From: Microcoleus sp. EPA2
GTDB lineage: Bacteria; Cyanobacteriota; Cyanobacteriia; Cyanobacteriales; Microcoleaceae
Assembly: GCA_020882975.1 (NCBI GenBank)
Contig: JAHRFD010000031.1
Span: 1 to 58,354, forward strand
Length of the DNA: 58,354 nt
Reading direction: 5' to 3'
Translations under genes and position numbers: made by a program
In this document: piece by piece, positions 28,076-39,053 of the stretch
Layout: each line of letters opens with the position of its first letter
Numbering within the stretch: the first letter of the stretch is position 1
The notes under the pieces: generated by a model
The model's input: only the letters and a program-made list of their open reading frames with translations
The model's database searches: none
What the model was told of the DNA's origin: nothing

Positions 28076-28110
28076 AAGGGTAAGAGTATATTGGACTCTA
28101 CCCTTTTTTT
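28076..28110 (+). terminator. Rho-independent terminator after pilT
   Basis: aagggtaagag pairs with ctctaccctt (one bulged A) and is followed by a run of T. It lies directly downstream of the pilT stop. The following gap 28111-28513 is AT-rich with no gene recognised. Confidence 0.8.
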
Positions 28111-28513
28111 AGTAAGATTTAGTAATAATTAATATTAATTTTTTTAAACAAATACCAGGCTTTACATAAAATTTAAAAATCCGAGAAAAACCTGAGATGA
28201 TTGCAAAGAAATGGTAAAGATGTGTTCTGACTATTGCCAATACCTAGCAACTCAAGTTTATAATCATAATTATAATAAATATTTTTTAGTAAAAATTTTA
28301 AATTTAGGATAAGCGCAAGTTATCCAGTCAACCAAAACAATTAATCAAGCTACAAATCGGCTGAACAGAATAATCTGTACCGCAGCAGGTTTTTAGGGAG
28401 TTCTATTAACCAGTGGAGACAAAACCTATTTTTTTTAGTCATAATTATTTTGGCTATTAAAATCAGTGTTAGTTAGAACGAGTATATTTTGAAAAATCAA
28501 AGGAGCTAAACAA

Positions 28514-30145
28514 GTGAAGAGTGCCTCTAACCCCTCAGAAGTATTGGAATGTCCAAGTAAAGCAGAAATAATCGATCGCATCCAAAAGTTAGTTCCCCCA
28601 GGCTCTTTGGAACCGCAAGATCCTGAAACTATAGCTGCTTTACAAACTTTGACCGCACAGTTAATCAGGGCCTATAAGGCAGACGGACAATTAGAAACCG
28701 AACCTTTTGAGGACGTGCGCGATCGCGAAGTACACCTGTGGGCCACCGCAGTCAGCAAGAAAATCCAAGGAAAAACCATCCTCGTCACCGGTGGCGAAGG
28801 ATGCGTCGGCCGTTTCTTAATCGAAAAACTCCTGGATTTAGGTGCAAATCAAATCATTTCCGTAGACAAAGCCCGATGTCAAAACCCCTTAGAAACTCTT
28901 TCCCTTTGTCAACAAGAAGGTGCTGTTACCTTCTATGCTACCGACATTCGCAACTTTGAAGCCCTTAAACAGATCTTTGAAGTCCACAAGCCAGAAATTG
29001 TTTTTCACCTAGCAGCTCAACGCTCCCCAGGGCTAGCGGAAATTCAAATCCGAGAAACAGTGACAACCAGTATTTTAGGAACCAAGCACGTCATCGAACT
29101 CTCGGAAGAATACGGTGTGGAACAGTGCATTTTTTCTTCCACGGGAAAAGCATCTCGGTATTTTACTACGGAAGTTTACGCAGCTTCTAAAAAATTTGCT
29201 GAATGGCAATTTGCCAGAGCAGCTAAGTCAGGAAAAGTCACCTACGGGATGGTTCGCTTTACTCATATGCTGGAAAACAGCTTGTTCTGCGAACAAATGT
29301 CTAAGAAAGTAGAGCAAGGAAAAATTGTCAACGTTCACGCTCCCCACCGCTACGTCACCGCTCAAAATGTTCTGGAAGCAGTCCATTTATTGCTGAACGC
29401 ACTGGTTTTATCTGTTCCCGGCAAATTGAAATTTTTGACGGTGCGAAATCTCGGATGGCCCACAGAAACTTTGGAAGTAGCTCTCTATAAAATTTTGGAA
29501 TCAGGTAAAAATCTGCCGATTTATTTTCAAGGACTTTTACCAGGCTATGAAGAACCATTTTTTATGGGACAATTTGACTGGAGCCAACCTACAGAAATTC
29601 ACCTCTTAATTAATGTTCTGGAAGACCCTTTTAGAAGTGTTGACGATTCTGGCGATATCGTGAGTGCAGAGTTGGCTCCTTTTTCTTTCCGGGTGTTTGA
29701 TAGACAAGTGTCTCACTTGGAAAGTTTTATCAACGCTTCTGATTTCCCCGAATCACAAATTAAAGAAGTTCTGGTAGCGGCAGAAAAAGAAATAATTGCT
29801 TCCTCTTTTGCCTGGAGTTCCGCCTCCGATTTATTGAAAATTTTGCAGTGGGGACTCAATCCGAAGAAATTGCAATGTTACGGAAGTGACATCTATAGCT
29901 ATAGCGAGATTATCGAACTACTGCTGCAAGGAATTTACGGCAGAGTTGATGCAGAAGTGTTGCAAAAATCGGGAATTAGCGCTGATGAATTTCATGAATT
30001 AGTGAATAGTTTGGCTGCACTTGAAGATCGGGAATCGGAGGTACAGTATTTGCGATCGGTGTCAAGATATGTGAGAGAATTGATGCCAGTGGCACAATTA
30101 ACCAATCACAATTATGAGGGCGCTCGTAGCCGTGATGCAGCCTAG
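28514..30145 (+). CDS. NAD(P)-dependent epimerase/dehydratase-type (polysaccharide biosynthesis) protein
   Basis: 543-residue protein starting at GTG with aaaggag upstream. Residues about 1-85 form an unrelated helical region. Then comes an SDR domain: ILVTGGEGCVGRFLIEKL (glycine-rich NAD loop), FYATDIRNFEALKQIF, VFHLAAQRSPGLAE, and YAASKKFAEWQFA carrying the catalytic Y-x-x-x-K. This is the layout of Polysacc_synt_2-type sugar-nucleotide 4,6-dehydratases. A C-terminal extension of about 170 residues (from roughly 375) is not recognised. The substrate is unknown. A strong hairpin separates it from the glycosyltransferase downstream. Confidence 0.78.
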   Translation: MKSASNPSEVLECPSKAEIIDRIQKLVPPGSLEPQDPETIAALQTLTAQLIRAYKADGQLETEPFEDVRDREVHLWATAVSKKIQGKTILVTGGEGCVGRFLIEKLLDLGANQIISVDKARCQNPLETLSLCQQEGAVTFYATDIRNFEALKQIFEVHKPEIVFHLAAQRSPGLAEIQIRETVTTSILGTKHVIELSEEYGVEQCIFSSTGKASRYFTTEVYAASKKFAEWQFARAAKSGKVTYGMVRFTHMLENSLFCEQMSKKVEQGKIVNVHAPHRYVTAQNVLEAVHLLLNALVLSVPGKLKFLTVRNLGWPTETLEVALYKILESGKNLPIYFQGLLPGYEEPFFMGQFDWSQPTEIHLLINVLEDPFRSVDDSGDIVSAELAPFSFRVFDRQVSHLESFINASDFPESQIKEVLVAAEKEIIASSFAWSSASDLLKILQWGLNPKKLQCYGSDIYSYSEIIELLLQGIYGRVDAEVLQKSGISADEFHELVNSLAALEDRESEVQYLRSVSRYVRELMPVAQLTNHNYEGARSRDAA

Positions 30146-30200
30146 CATCATCAGAAATATTCAGTGAGTTGTGATTTTAACAACAGAACACCTAGAAATC

Positions 30201-30235
30201 GAGAAGCCCGACTTTTTTAAGAAGTCGGGCTTCTC
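30201..30235 (+). terminator. Strong hairpin after the epimerase-type gene
   Basis: gagaagcccgactt and aagtcgggcttctc pair perfectly (14 bp) around a short T/A loop. It lies between the epimerase-type gene and the glycosyltransferase, as expected for a terminator or a dispersed palindrome. Confidence 0.7.
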
Positions 30236-30292
30236 GGTATGATAATTTTAGGTTAGACTAGGATTGGCCAAATTAAAATAAGGTACTAGAGC

Positions 30293-31498
30293 GTGGAAAA
30301 TAGTCAGCTAGTGTTCCTATTTATTGATATCATGTTATGGGCGATCGCGCTAATTCTTCTCATTCCCGTTGCAGTTCTATTTCTAGAATGTACAGCCTCT
30401 TTATTTTCAGCTAGTCAATCCACCGCAGATACTAAATCTCCCCGTCCGAAAGTAGCCGTTTTAATTCCAGCTTACAACGAAGCAGCAGGCATTGCAGCCA
30501 CAATATCCACAATATTGCCACAATTAACACCGCACGATCGCCTATTAGTGATTGCAGACAACTGTACCGACTCCACAGCAAATATCGCCCGCAAATGTGG
30601 TGCAACGGTGCTCGAACGCCAAGACACAGAACGCAAAGGCAAAGGATACGCCCTAGACTTCGGCTTAGTTGCGATCGAATCCGACCCCCCAGAAGTAGTA
30701 ATCATGGTGGACGCAGACTGTATCTGTCAACCAGACGCGATCGAGAAATTAGCCAGAATTGCAGTGGCTTCCCAAGGACCAGTGCAAGCAACATACTTAA
30801 TGGAACAGCCGCCGAATCCTACTCCGAAAGATTCTATTTCTGCTTTAGCATTTCTAGTCAAAAACTTAGTCAGACCAAGCGGATTAAAACAGTTAGGATT
30901 CCCATCATTACTAACAGGAACTGGCATGGCTTTTCCCTGGTCGATAATTCGATCGGTTTCCCTAGCCAGTGGTAATATTGTTGAAGATATGCAGATGAGT
31001 TTAGATTTGGCGATCGCCGGACATCCAACCATGTTTTGCCCCGCAGCTAGAGTCACAGGTTGTTTACCCCAGCAGCAGCAAGCAGCCACCAGTCAAAGAA
31101 CCCGATGGGAACACGGTCACATACAGACTTTGTTAACCCAAACCCCGCGCCTAGCCTCCGCATCCCTACAGCAAAAACGATTTGACTTATTGGCGATCGC
31201 CCTCGACTTATCAGTCCCTCCCCTGTCTCTTTTAGTCGCCCTGTGGCTAGCAGCTTTTGCAGCCTCATTACTAGCAACAACCTTGGGAACATCCCCAATG
31301 CCAGCCATCTTGTTAGCAATACAAGGATTGTTAATTTTAGTTTCTATTGTCGGGGCTTGGGCTAAATTTGGGCGTGCCGATATTTCCGGTTCCACTCTGT
31401 TATCCGTACCCTTTTACATCCTCTGGAAAATCCCTTTATATCTCGGTTTTCTCCTGAAACGCCAAACCAAATGGGTACGCACAGAACGGGATGTGTAA
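30293..31498 (+). CDS. Family 2 glycosyltransferase, membrane-bound
   Basis: 401-residue protein with an N-terminal membrane segment (IMLWAIALILLIPVAVLFLE), a GT-A domain (VAVLIPAYNEAAGIAATIST, metal-binding DAD in VVIMVDADCICQP, GIVEDMQMSLDLA-type ED motif as NIVEDMQMS, and QRTRWEHGH as the Q-x-x-R-W motif) and C-terminal membrane segments. This is the processive-type GT2 layout used in polysaccharide synthesis. The start is a GTG at 30293. A role with the upstream epimerase-type protein in exopolysaccharide synthesis is plausible but inferred. Confidence 0.88.
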   Translation: MENSQLVFLFIDIMLWAIALILLIPVAVLFLECTASLFSASQSTADTKSPRPKVAVLIPAYNEAAGIAATISTILPQLTPHDRLLVIADNCTDSTANIARKCGATVLERQDTERKGKGYALDFGLVAIESDPPEVVIMVDADCICQPDAIEKLARIAVASQGPVQATYLMEQPPNPTPKDSISALAFLVKNLVRPSGLKQLGFPSLLTGTGMAFPWSIIRSVSLASGNIVEDMQMSLDLAIAGHPTMFCPAARVTGCLPQQQQAATSQRTRWEHGHIQTLLTQTPRLASASLQQKRFDLLAIALDLSVPPLSLLVALWLAAFAASLLATTLGTSPMPAILLAIQGLLILVSIVGAWAKFGRADISGSTLLSVPFYILWKIPLYLGFLLKRQTKWVRTERDV

Positions 31499-31614
31499 AT
31501 ATAGGTAATTGGTAATTGGTAATGGGTAATTGGTAATGCCCTATATTCTTTCTCAGTTAGGTGAGGTACAGGCGTTCTGGGTAATGGGGAACCCCCCCCT
31601 GACCCCCCCAGGGG

Positions 31615-31753
31615 CTAGGGCGTGTTTTCTCTCCCCGGAGATCCCCCCCAGCCCCCCTTAAAAAGGGGGGAGAAAGAAGCTCAAAGTCCCCCTTCTTAAG
31701 GGGGATTTAGGGGGATCAGGATCTGATGGATCAGGCAAGAAAACACGCCCTAG
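31615..31753. repeat. MITE-like element with 16-bp terminal inverted repeats
   Basis: ctagggcgtgttttct (31615-31630) is perfectly complementary to agaaaacacgccctag (31738-31753). The interior contains further complementary C- and G-runs (ccccccttaaaaaggggg, ccccttcttaaggggg). Total length is 139 bp, with no coding capacity. The flanking 31499-31614 is aattggtaatgggtaattgg simple repeat and C-runs. Confidence 0.75.
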
Positions 31754-31781
31754 GGGTGAGGCTAGAGACTCCAAAAAAACC

Positions 31782-34700
31782 TCACCGCCGCACCGGAATC
31801 TCGATCGCAAACTCAGTCCCTTCACCTGGTGCGGAAGTACAAATTAGCTTCCCGCCATGTTTTTCAACCACAATCTGATAGCTGATACTCAACCCCAAGC
31901 CAGTACCTTTACCTACTGGTTTCGTAGTAAAGAAAGGGTCAAATATGCGCGATCGTACTTCCTCTGTCATCCCAGGGCCATTATCAGCAATATGAATTAT
32001 CGCCCAGTTTTTGTCAGATACCTCAGTCCAAATCTTAATTTGGGGCTTAAAGATTTTGGGTGACATATTTTCGAGCGTTTGAGTTTTGTGTTGTCTCCCA
32101 ACTCTTAACTCTACTGCATCAATTGCATTGCTCAAAATATTCATAAATACCTGATTTAAGCCTGAAGCATAACAACTTACTTTGGGAAGTTCACCATAAT
32201 TTTTAATCACCTCAATTCCCGAACCATCTGCATTTTTTTTCAACTTGTGCTGCAAAATTAACAGAGTAGATTCAATCCCAGAGTGAATATCTACAGGTTT
32301 CATTTCCGATTCATCCAGCCTTGAGAAATTCCGCAGCGACAGTACAATATTGCGGACGCGATCGACCCCAACCTGCATTGATTGCAGCATTTTCGGCAAG
32401 TCTTCTTGAATAAATAACAGGTCTACTTCCTCTGTTTTAGCAACAATTTCAGGAGTCGGATTTGGGTAAGACTCTTGGTAAACCTCAATTAATTCCAGCA
32501 AATGCGAGCTATAGTCGCTAGCGTGGACTACATTGCCATAAATAAAATTAATCGGATTATTAATTTCGTGAGCAACTCCCGCCACTAACTGCCCCAAAGA
32601 AGACATTTTTTCCGTTTGAATTAGTTGGCTCTGAGTCGATCGCAGTTCCGACAAAGTAACTTCCAACTGCGAGGCTTTTTCTCTCAACAGCGCCTCCGAA
32701 TCGCGCAAAGCATCTTCGGCTACCTTGCGCTGCGTAATGTCCTGTACAGTCCCAAATAACTTAATTACCTTATCACCATCAAAAACAGCTTGCGCCTTAA
32801 CAAAAATATATCTGACATCTCCATCAGGACGCAAAATTTTTAACTCAAACTCAGACGGATTTCCTGATTGAATAATCTCATCTATTCGGTCTAAGCCAAA
32901 CTGTATACTCTCTGGATGAATCTGCTGTTTGCAATCTAAAAAATTAGGTTCAGCTAGTTGAGTATCGAGACCAAAAATTCGGAATACTTCCTCAGACAAA
33001 GTTAATTTATGCACTCCTAAATCAAATTCCCAGTTACCCAAATGCGCCAGTTTTTGAGCTTCTTGCAGCTTGGATTCCTTGGCTTTTAATTCTTGCGTAC
33101 GTTCTTCTACTTTCACCTCTAGCGTCTGCGAATAATCCTCCAACTCTTGCTTAGCCGCCGATAAATTAGCCACAAGTACCGCATTTTCTATAGATATAGC
33201 AGCTTGGGAAGAAAGCATTTTTAAAATCTCCAGCCTCCCTGGAAAAAATGCTTCAGAAGTTAAATTATTTTCTAAATAAAGAATAGCTGAAATTTTACTT
33301 TTATTTAGGATTGGAGTACAAAGCACAGATTTAAGTTGCTGGCTTTTAATGTAGGGATCTTGTGTAAATAAACCTTCCTTAGCAGCATCACTTAAAACCA
33401 CGTCAGAGTGTGTTCTTTCAACATAATTAATTACCGTTATTGGCAAAAACGCCCCTGGGTCGCAGGTCGGACATTCCTCAATTTTAATATCTGAATTCTG
33501 CACCGATGCTGCTGCTTGGACAACTAATTTTCCTTCCATTGGTATCAACAGAAAACCTGTTTGTGCTCCCGCATTCTCCATTGCGATTTTTATTAATTTG
33601 GCTAACAATTTATCCAGTACAATTTCACTAGCTAAGGCTTGAGATGCTTTCAATACCGTTGTTAAATCTAATAAACTGCTGTGACTGCTGCTGGTGGAAG
33701 TAGAATTAGTGCTACCCATAGTGCGATCGCCACTAGATTTTACCACCGATGCAGGGGGTAAAGATATGGGATACTCTGACTCCAAATGTTTGACTTTGGC
33801 GGTGGCTCCCCAATGAAGATAGCCGTAGTAAGCCTCTATCAGATAAGTCTCAGCCACTTTTAGCCGATCGCCAGCACGATAAAATTCTGCTGCTAGTTCG
33901 TTTGCTAGGGCTGCTTCGTGGATGTATTCATTCTCTGAGGCTCCTTTCACCGCGCGATCGTAATACATAGCAGCTTGTTCAGATTGTCCCAATACTCGCG
34001 CTTTTTCGGCTTCTACTAAGTCATACTTATGCTGATAATTTGCCGGAGAATTCACAGCCCAATGCTTCATTTTTTTCTGAAGCGCCCCCACTTTTTTTAA
34101 ATATTTTTTTTGTTCAGTTTTTGAAACATTTGGATACAAAGCTAACAGCGCTAAGGAATAGTAAAAATTGTGGATAGGAACATACATCATACTCATAACA
34201 GCCTCAGAGTAACTTGAAGCTGTCCTGGCATTTTCCGCAGATTTCACATAATCTTTAAACATATAATTTAGCCAAGATTTTGCTAAATACACTACAAATA
34301 TTACCAGATTGTTTTTACTCTCTATCAAGGCTGGTAGCATAGTTGTTTCATTAAATCTTTCGCCGATTAACAGGCAAGGATTAGTTGTTTTACCTTGCAA
34401 ATTTAAAACAACCTGCGCCCCAACTAGAGCTTGATAAATCATAAATCCATTTTGATAATTGACCAACATTTGAATGTATTGATTCTGCTTACTCTCCACA
34501 ATATCCAAAGGTTCGCCACTCAAAAATATATAATTGCTGTAAAAACTTGCACAATAACAAGCATTATTCACATCTCCGGTTTCGATTCCGCTCTGGATAC
34601 CATCAATTAAACCGATAAGACTTTTCTTAACGTGTTCGGACCAGTGACGTATAAAGCCATTAAAAATCAGTAAAATTTGAGCGTCATGTAAGTTAGTGTG

Positions 34701-37700
34701 GAATCTTTCTAAAAGTGCCTGAGCCATTTGACCATATCGGTATCCAGAATCCATATCACCTAACACCCCACACAGCATAGTACCGTAGTTTGCATAGCCG
34801 AAACTAGACAGTGGCGCATTCCCATATTTCAGGGAAAGTGTCATCATTTTAAATACGATCGGTGGGAAAATATTAGGTGCTACTACAAAAGCAGCGGGAG
34901 TCATTTTCGTTAAAATCCGTATCGCCGCAATTTTATTAGCGTCCGTCATTGGCGGCAACTCAGCTAAATTTTCAATCCGTTTGTTTGCCAAAGCTAATTT
35001 CGTCCCTACCAACCCCAGAAAAATATTTAATTTAGTAGGTTTTTCAGGGAGATAAACTCCCAGTAATTTCAGAGCTTCTAGAGCTGTATCTACCGAATTT
35101 TTTGATTGATTTTGATTGAAATAAAAAACCACTCTCAGCTCGTAGACTTTGATTTTTTCTAGCAAATATTTGGCGCGGAATAAAATCACATCTGATAGCT
35201 GGAATGCTAGCTCAAACTCGGTATTTATATAAGATAATTCTAGCGCTTCCAGATGAAGTTCCATAATTAAACTATAGTGATTCTCCCACGCTGAATCTCG
35301 TAGCAGTTCTCTACCTGTATTAAAATACTTGAGTGCTGCTTCATAGGCGGCAGAATTTTTAGCTTTTTTGCCAGCTATCCGATTAAAGTTAGCTAGTTGA
35401 TTTCGCTCTTCCCCCTCGCTGATAAATTCCACTCCGATATTGAGTTGGTTAACAATATCAAAGATATTTTCTGCTATCTCCGATATCCTAGGCGCGGTGG
35501 ATGGTGTGTGGGTGTCCTTTTCCTTGCGCAGTAGCAGATAGCCAATTTTTAAGTGGGTTTGTTTTTTCTGGGAGTCAGGGATCAGAGAATAGGTTGCTTG
35601 CTGGACGCGATCGTGCAAAAATCTGTAAGCAATGGAACTCTCAGCCTGCATTACCTGAAGTCGATCGAGCATTCCAAATTCTCCCCCATCCCCTCCCCGT
35701 TGAGATTTGATTTCCTCAACCAGAGGAATTTTGTAAGCATTACTCAGGGGCACAATTAAACCAGCTTGCAGCGCCTCCCATAAATCAGCAGCCGTTTCCG
35801 AGGGGGATTTTTCCCTAACAATTGCCAAATTTTCTAAACTAAAATGGTTGCCCATACAAGCAGCTAATTTTAATACTTGCTGCGTCTCCTCCGGTAGTTT
35901 TTGAATGTTTCGAGCAACTAATTCAACGACATTGTAATCTACAATACCAGCGGCTTCAATTTCCAGGATATCCCACTGCCACGCAGCCATATTGAAATCA
36001 AAAGCTAACAGTTTTTCGTAATGAAGAGTTGAAAGCAGTTGAGTGATAAAAAATGGATTTCCTCCAGTTTTATTAAAAATCAACTCTGCCAGTAACTTTA
36101 AATTTTCAGTTGTCTGACCAAAAGTATCTCGTAATAGCTCAGTGACGCTGCTCAACTCTAATGATGGGAGGATAATCTGATGCACCGCAGCACCATACTG
36201 TTCAATTTTTTCAACCGTTTGAACTAAAGGATGAGTCAAATTGACTTCGTTATCTCGGTAGGCTCCTACCACTAAAAAATATCGAATATCCGAATCTGTT
36301 ACCAGCTCTTGAAGCAATTTTAAGGAAGCTAAATCTGCCCACTGCAAATCATCCAGAAATAGAACCAGGGGGTGTTGTGCTTGGGCAAACACATTCAGAA
36401 ATTCTTTGAACAATCGAGTAAAACGATTTTGAGATTCTGTCGGACCTAATGGGGGTACAGTAGGCTGGGAACCAATTATGAGTTCAAGAGAAGGGACAAC
36501 CTCAATAATAATTGCACCATTTTGACCTAGCTTTGACAACAGCTTTTCTTTCCAAATTGCCAAATCTGCTGAGCTTTTTGTTAATAACTGCTGCATCAAT
36601 GACTCAAAGGCTTGAGTGAGTGCAGCATAGGGAATATCTCGTTTAAACTGGTCAAATTTGCCAGCAATAAAATAACCACGCTGCCGTAAAATTGGTTTAT
36701 GAACTTCATTGACAACTGAGGTTTTGCCAATGCCTGAGTATCCGCTCACCAGCACCATTTCGGTTTTTCCCAATGTAACTCGATCGAAAGCAGCAATTAA
36801 ATCAGCGACTTCTTTGGTGCGGCCGTAGAGTTTTTGGGGAACCACAAATTGACCAGATTTATCCAGAGTGCCTGGAATGAAATGGTCTATTTTGCCTTTA
36901 TTTTGTAGCTGATTTAGGCAGTTTTCCAAGTCGGCTTTGACTCCCAAGGCACTTTGATATCTGTCTTCGGCATTTTTAGCTAATAGTTTCATGACAATGG
37001 ATGAAACCACCAGGGGTACTTCTTTGTTGAGCTGATGGGGAGGAACTGGTGTCACGGCAATATGACTGTGAATTAATTCTAAGGGGTCGGTGGAGTTAAA
37101 GGGTAATTTTCCTGTCAACATTTCATAAAATGTGACTCCTAGAGAATACAAGTCAGTTCGGTAATCGACTTCTCGGTTCATTCTCCCGGTTTGCTCTGGG
37201 GATATATAGGCTAGAGTGCCTTCTAGGACGGCGGTATTACTATTTTGATAAACCTCTTTAGATAGGCGAGTTGCCATGCTAAAATCTGTGATTTTTACAT
37301 GAATAAAATCTGGGTATACAATTATATTTGAGGGTTTGATATCTTTATGAATAATGTGGTTTTTGTGTACTTCGCCGAGAGTTTGACTCAGTTGAATAGC
37401 AAGAGGTAAAAATTTATTATATTTAATATTTGTCCCCGCCAAATGGTGTCTTAGAGATTCACCGCCGCAGTCTTCTAAGATGAGAGCGAAACTGTTTTTA
37501 TATTTTTCTAAGCTATGGGGTTTGATAATCCCTTCTATGTTGAGATTTGAGCTAATTTGGTATTCATGTTTCAAACGGGTGAATTCTTCTATGGTGGGAT
37601 AGTCGCTATTTAGTGTTTTAATGATGACTAAGGCTCCATCTGATTCTCTGACAGCGCGATAAATAATCGATTTAACACCAAGTTGAACAACTTCTGTGAT

Positions 37701-37724
37701 TTTGTAACCGGGAAGTAGATTCAT
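31782..37724 (-). CDS. Giant hybrid Ser/Thr protein kinase - AAA ATPase - GAF - PAS - histidine kinase (HstK type)
   Basis: 1980-residue signalling protein from the ATG at 37724. Order: Ser/Thr kinase (residues about 1-270; HKDIKPSNI near 125, [20 protein letters not shown]); AAA/NACHT-like ATPase (Walker [11 protein letters not shown] near 328; [13 protein letters not shown]); a long helical, TPR-like region; GAF (about 1350-1510); coiled coil; PAS (about 1540-1650); HisKA with phospho-accepting His in [14 protein letters not shown] (near 1718); HATPase with [17 protein letters not shown] and [10 protein letters not shown]. The kinase DFG reads DFS. This architecture is common in filamentous cyanobacteria. 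No response regulator gene is adjacent. Confidence 0.93.
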   Translation of the reverse strand: MNLLPGYKITEVVQLGVKSIIYRAVRESDGALVIIKTLNSDYPTIEEFTRLKHEYQISSNLNIEGIIKPHSLEKYKNSFALILEDCGGESLRHHLAGTNIKYNKFLPLAIQLSQTLGEVHKNHIIHKDIKPSNIIVYPDFIHVKITDFSMATRLSKEVYQNSNTAVLEGTLAYISPEQTGRMNREVDYRTDLYSLGVTFYEMLTGKLPFNSTDPLELIHSHIAVTPVPPHQLNKEVPLVVSSIVMKLLAKNAEDRYQSALGVKADLENCLNQLQNKGKIDHFIPGTLDKSGQFVVPQKLYGRTKEVADLIAAFDRVTLGKTEMVLVSGYSGIGKTSVVNEVHKPILRQRGYFIAGKFDQFKRDIPYAALTQAFESLMQQLLTKSSADLAIWKEKLLSKLGQNGAIIIEVVPSLELIIGSQPTVPPLGPTESQNRFTRLFKEFLNVFAQAQHPLVLFLDDLQWADLASLKLLQELVTDSDIRYFLVVGAYRDNEVNLTHPLVQTVEKIEQYGAAVHQIILPSLELSSVTELLRDTFGQTTENLKLLAELIFNKTGGNPFFITQLLSTLHYEKLLAFDFNMAAWQWDILEIEAAGIVDYNVVELVARNIQKLPEETQQVLKLAACMGNHFSLENLAIVREKSPSETAADLWEALQAGLIVPLSNAYKIPLVEEIKSQRGGDGGEFGMLDRLQVMQAESSIAYRFLHDRVQQATYSLIPDSQKKQTHLKIGYLLLRKEKDTHTPSTAPRISEIAENIFDIVNQLNIGVEFISEGEERNQLANFNRIAGKKAKNSAAYEAALKYFNTGRELLRDSAWENHYSLIMELHLEALELSYINTEFELAFQLSDVILFRAKYLLEKIKVYELRVVFYFNQNQSKNSVDTALEALKLLGVYLPEKPTKLNIFLGLVGTKLALANKRIENLAELPPMTDANKIAAIRILTKMTPAAFVVAPNIFPPIVFKMMTLSLKYGNAPLSSFGYANYGTMLCGVLGDMDSGYRYGQMAQALLERFHTNLHDAQILLIFNGFIRHWSEHVKKSLIGLIDGIQSGIETGDVNNACYCASFYSNYIFLSGEPLDIVESKQNQYIQMLVNYQNGFMIYQALVGAQVVLNLQGKTTNPCLLIGERFNETTMLPALIESKNNLVIFVVYLAKSWLNYMFKDYVKSAENARTASSYSEAVMSMMYVPIHNFYYSLALLALYPNVSKTEQKKYLKKVGALQKKMKHWAVNSPANYQHKYDLVEAEKARVLGQSEQAAMYYDRAVKGASENEYIHEAALANELAAEFYRAGDRLKVAETYLIEAYYGYLHWGATAKVKHLESEYPISLPPASVVKSSGDRTMGSTNSTSTSSSHSSLLDLTTVLKASQALASEIVLDKLLAKLIKIAMENAGAQTGFLLIPMEGKLVVQAAASVQNSDIKIEECPTCDPGAFLPITVINYVERTHSDVVLSDAAKEGLFTQDPYIKSQQLKSVLCTPILNKSKISAILYLENNLTSEAFFPGRLEILKMLSSQAAISIENAVLVANLSAAKQELEDYSQTLEVKVEERTQELKAKESKLQEAQKLAHLGNWEFDLGVHKLTLSEEVFRIFGLDTQLAEPNFLDCKQQIHPESIQFGLDRIDEIIQSGNPSEFELKILRPDGDVRYIFVKAQAVFDGDKVIKLFGTVQDITQRKVAEDALRDSEALLREKASQLEVTLSELRSTQSQLIQTEKMSSLGQLVAGVAHEINNPINFIYGNVVHASDYSSHLLELIEVYQESYPNPTPEIVAKTEEVDLLFIQEDLPKMLQSMQVGVDRVRNIVLSLRNFSRLDESEMKPVDIHSGIESTLLILQHKLKKNADGSGIEVIKNYGELPKVSCYASGLNQVFMNILSNAIDAVELRVGRQHKTQTLENMSPKIFKPQIKIWTEVSDKNWAIIHIADNGPGMTEEVRSRIFDPFFTTKPVGKGTGLGLSISYQIVVEKHGGKLICTSAPGEGTEFAIEIPVRR

Positions 37725-38225
37725 GGTTTTTCTGTTGTGACTAAGTGTTGGCTTAATATCGTGATGGATGTCGATCGAGCAGTGGTGCAACTGTACTTAA
37801 GTGTTTTTATACTTATCTTGTGCTTGACGATACACAGCAAACAAAGTAATTAGTCTGTATTTTTCTAGTTTAGTAGATGTAATAAAAATTTATAGAGTAG
37901 GAATTGCCTGACAACAGAAGCTCTGGTTGAATCTCCCCCTAAGATGTACAGTCTGATACTTTACGCCGTCGATCTCTACACTATTGTAACAAAGTCAGTG
38001 ATGTCGATCGCAGATGCTAGTCCACCAATCCCCATCCCATCCAGATTTAGGTCTCAATTAGAGCCTGGTTTCCCAAAACCAACCATGAGCCCAGGGCCGG
38101 AATATCGAGTTGGAGGCGATCGAGCCTCAAACTAGATCGGATGTGTATCACCAAAAAACATGATTCAGATCACAGCCTTGCTCTGAGCTAGTTGGTAGCA
38201 TTTTTCCATAATCAGGTGCATCACA

Positions 38226-38969
38226 ATGGAAGAAGTCCTAGCATTGATTGAAAACAAGAAGCAAGAATTTGCTAAATCTGGGCTATTTGAGTTTATGCGA
38301 GACACAAGTATAAACCCAAAACAACGCCTAGCTTTTGCTCCCTGCGTTGCTCCTTTCGTGATGAGTTTTGGTGAATTTAACAAGTATGTCTTCCGAGAAG
38401 AACCAACCAACGATCCACTTCAGGTAATAGTCAATAATCATACCTATGAAGACGATCATCACTGGTTGTGGTTTTTGGCAGATTTAGAAACACTGGGTAT
38501 TAACAAATCTGTTAAGTTCAGTGATGCTTTGAATTTTCTCTGGAATGAAGAAACAAAAGCTTCGCGGTGGGTAACACACCAAATTTTCCGATATGCTTTT
38601 GGAGCGAGTCCGATCGCGAAATTAGCAATTCTGGAAGTGATAGAAGCCACCGGTAATGTGTTCTTTTCAACGGCTGCCCCCATCGCCGAAGAACTGCGAA
38701 CAACTACCCAGAAGGAGTTTCTTTATTTTGGCTGTTTTCATTTGGCTGTGGAAACAGGTCATACTACGGGCACACCGGAAGTTGAGCAATTGATTAGAAA
38801 CATAAAACTGACTCCTGAAAGCCGTCAAGAGGCTTTTGAGGTAGTTGAGCATTTGTTTGAAGCTTTCACAAAACTAACCGATGAGCTTCTGGTTTATGCA
38901 AAAACTCATAGCTTTGAGCAACCTTTTGCCAAGCCTCGCGAGGTTTTGCAACCTTTAAAAGCAGCCTAG
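38226..38969 (+). CDS. Heme-oxygenase-like diiron oxidase (HDO)-like protein
   Basis: 247-residue, probably all-helical protein with no signal or membrane segment. Possible metal ligands follow the HDO pattern: YEDDHHW (E75, H78/H79), EVIEATG (E137/E140) and HLAVETGH (H172-x3-E176-x2-H179), the last matching the H-x3-(D/E)-x2-H helix of this superfamily. HDO enzymes use O2 for oxidative chemistry on small molecules and on amino acids. It is the first of three same-strand genes with the decapeptide-repeat peptide (84 bases downstream) and the halogenase-like gene. Assignment rests on motif spacing only; a TenA-like non-oxidase is the main alternative. Confidence 0.6.
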   Translation: MEEVLALIENKKQEFAKSGLFEFMRDTSINPKQRLAFAPCVAPFVMSFGEFNKYVFREEPTNDPLQVIVNNHTYEDDHHWLWFLADLETLGINKSVKFSDALNFLWNEETKASRWVTHQIFRYAFGASPIAKLAILEVIEATGNVFFSTAAPIAEELRTTTQKEFLYFGCFHLAVETGHTTGTPEVEQLIRNIKLTPESRQEAFEVVEHLFEAFTKLTDELLVYAKTHSFEQPFAKPREVLQPLKAA

Positions 38970-39041
38970 CTTACCAGATGTAAAATTTTCAATTTTTGGA
39001 AGCCGACAAATCTTAGAATCAGACAAAATTCATTAATTACC

Positions 39042-39049
39042 AGGAGAGG
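39042..39049 (+). promoter_or_regulatory. Strong Shine-Dalgarno sequence of the repeat peptide
   Basis: aggagagg lies four bases before the ATG at 39054 (core ggag seven bases upstream). It is one of the best ribosome-binding sites in the window. This supports real, efficient translation of the short repeat ORF. Confidence 0.8.
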
Positions 39050-39053
39050 CATC

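Noticed and set aside
37944..38135. 63-codon frame between the kinase and HDO-like genes
   Set aside because: It has no ribosome-binding site and low-complexity Pro/Ser content. The gap 37725-38225 otherwise shows nothing convincing.
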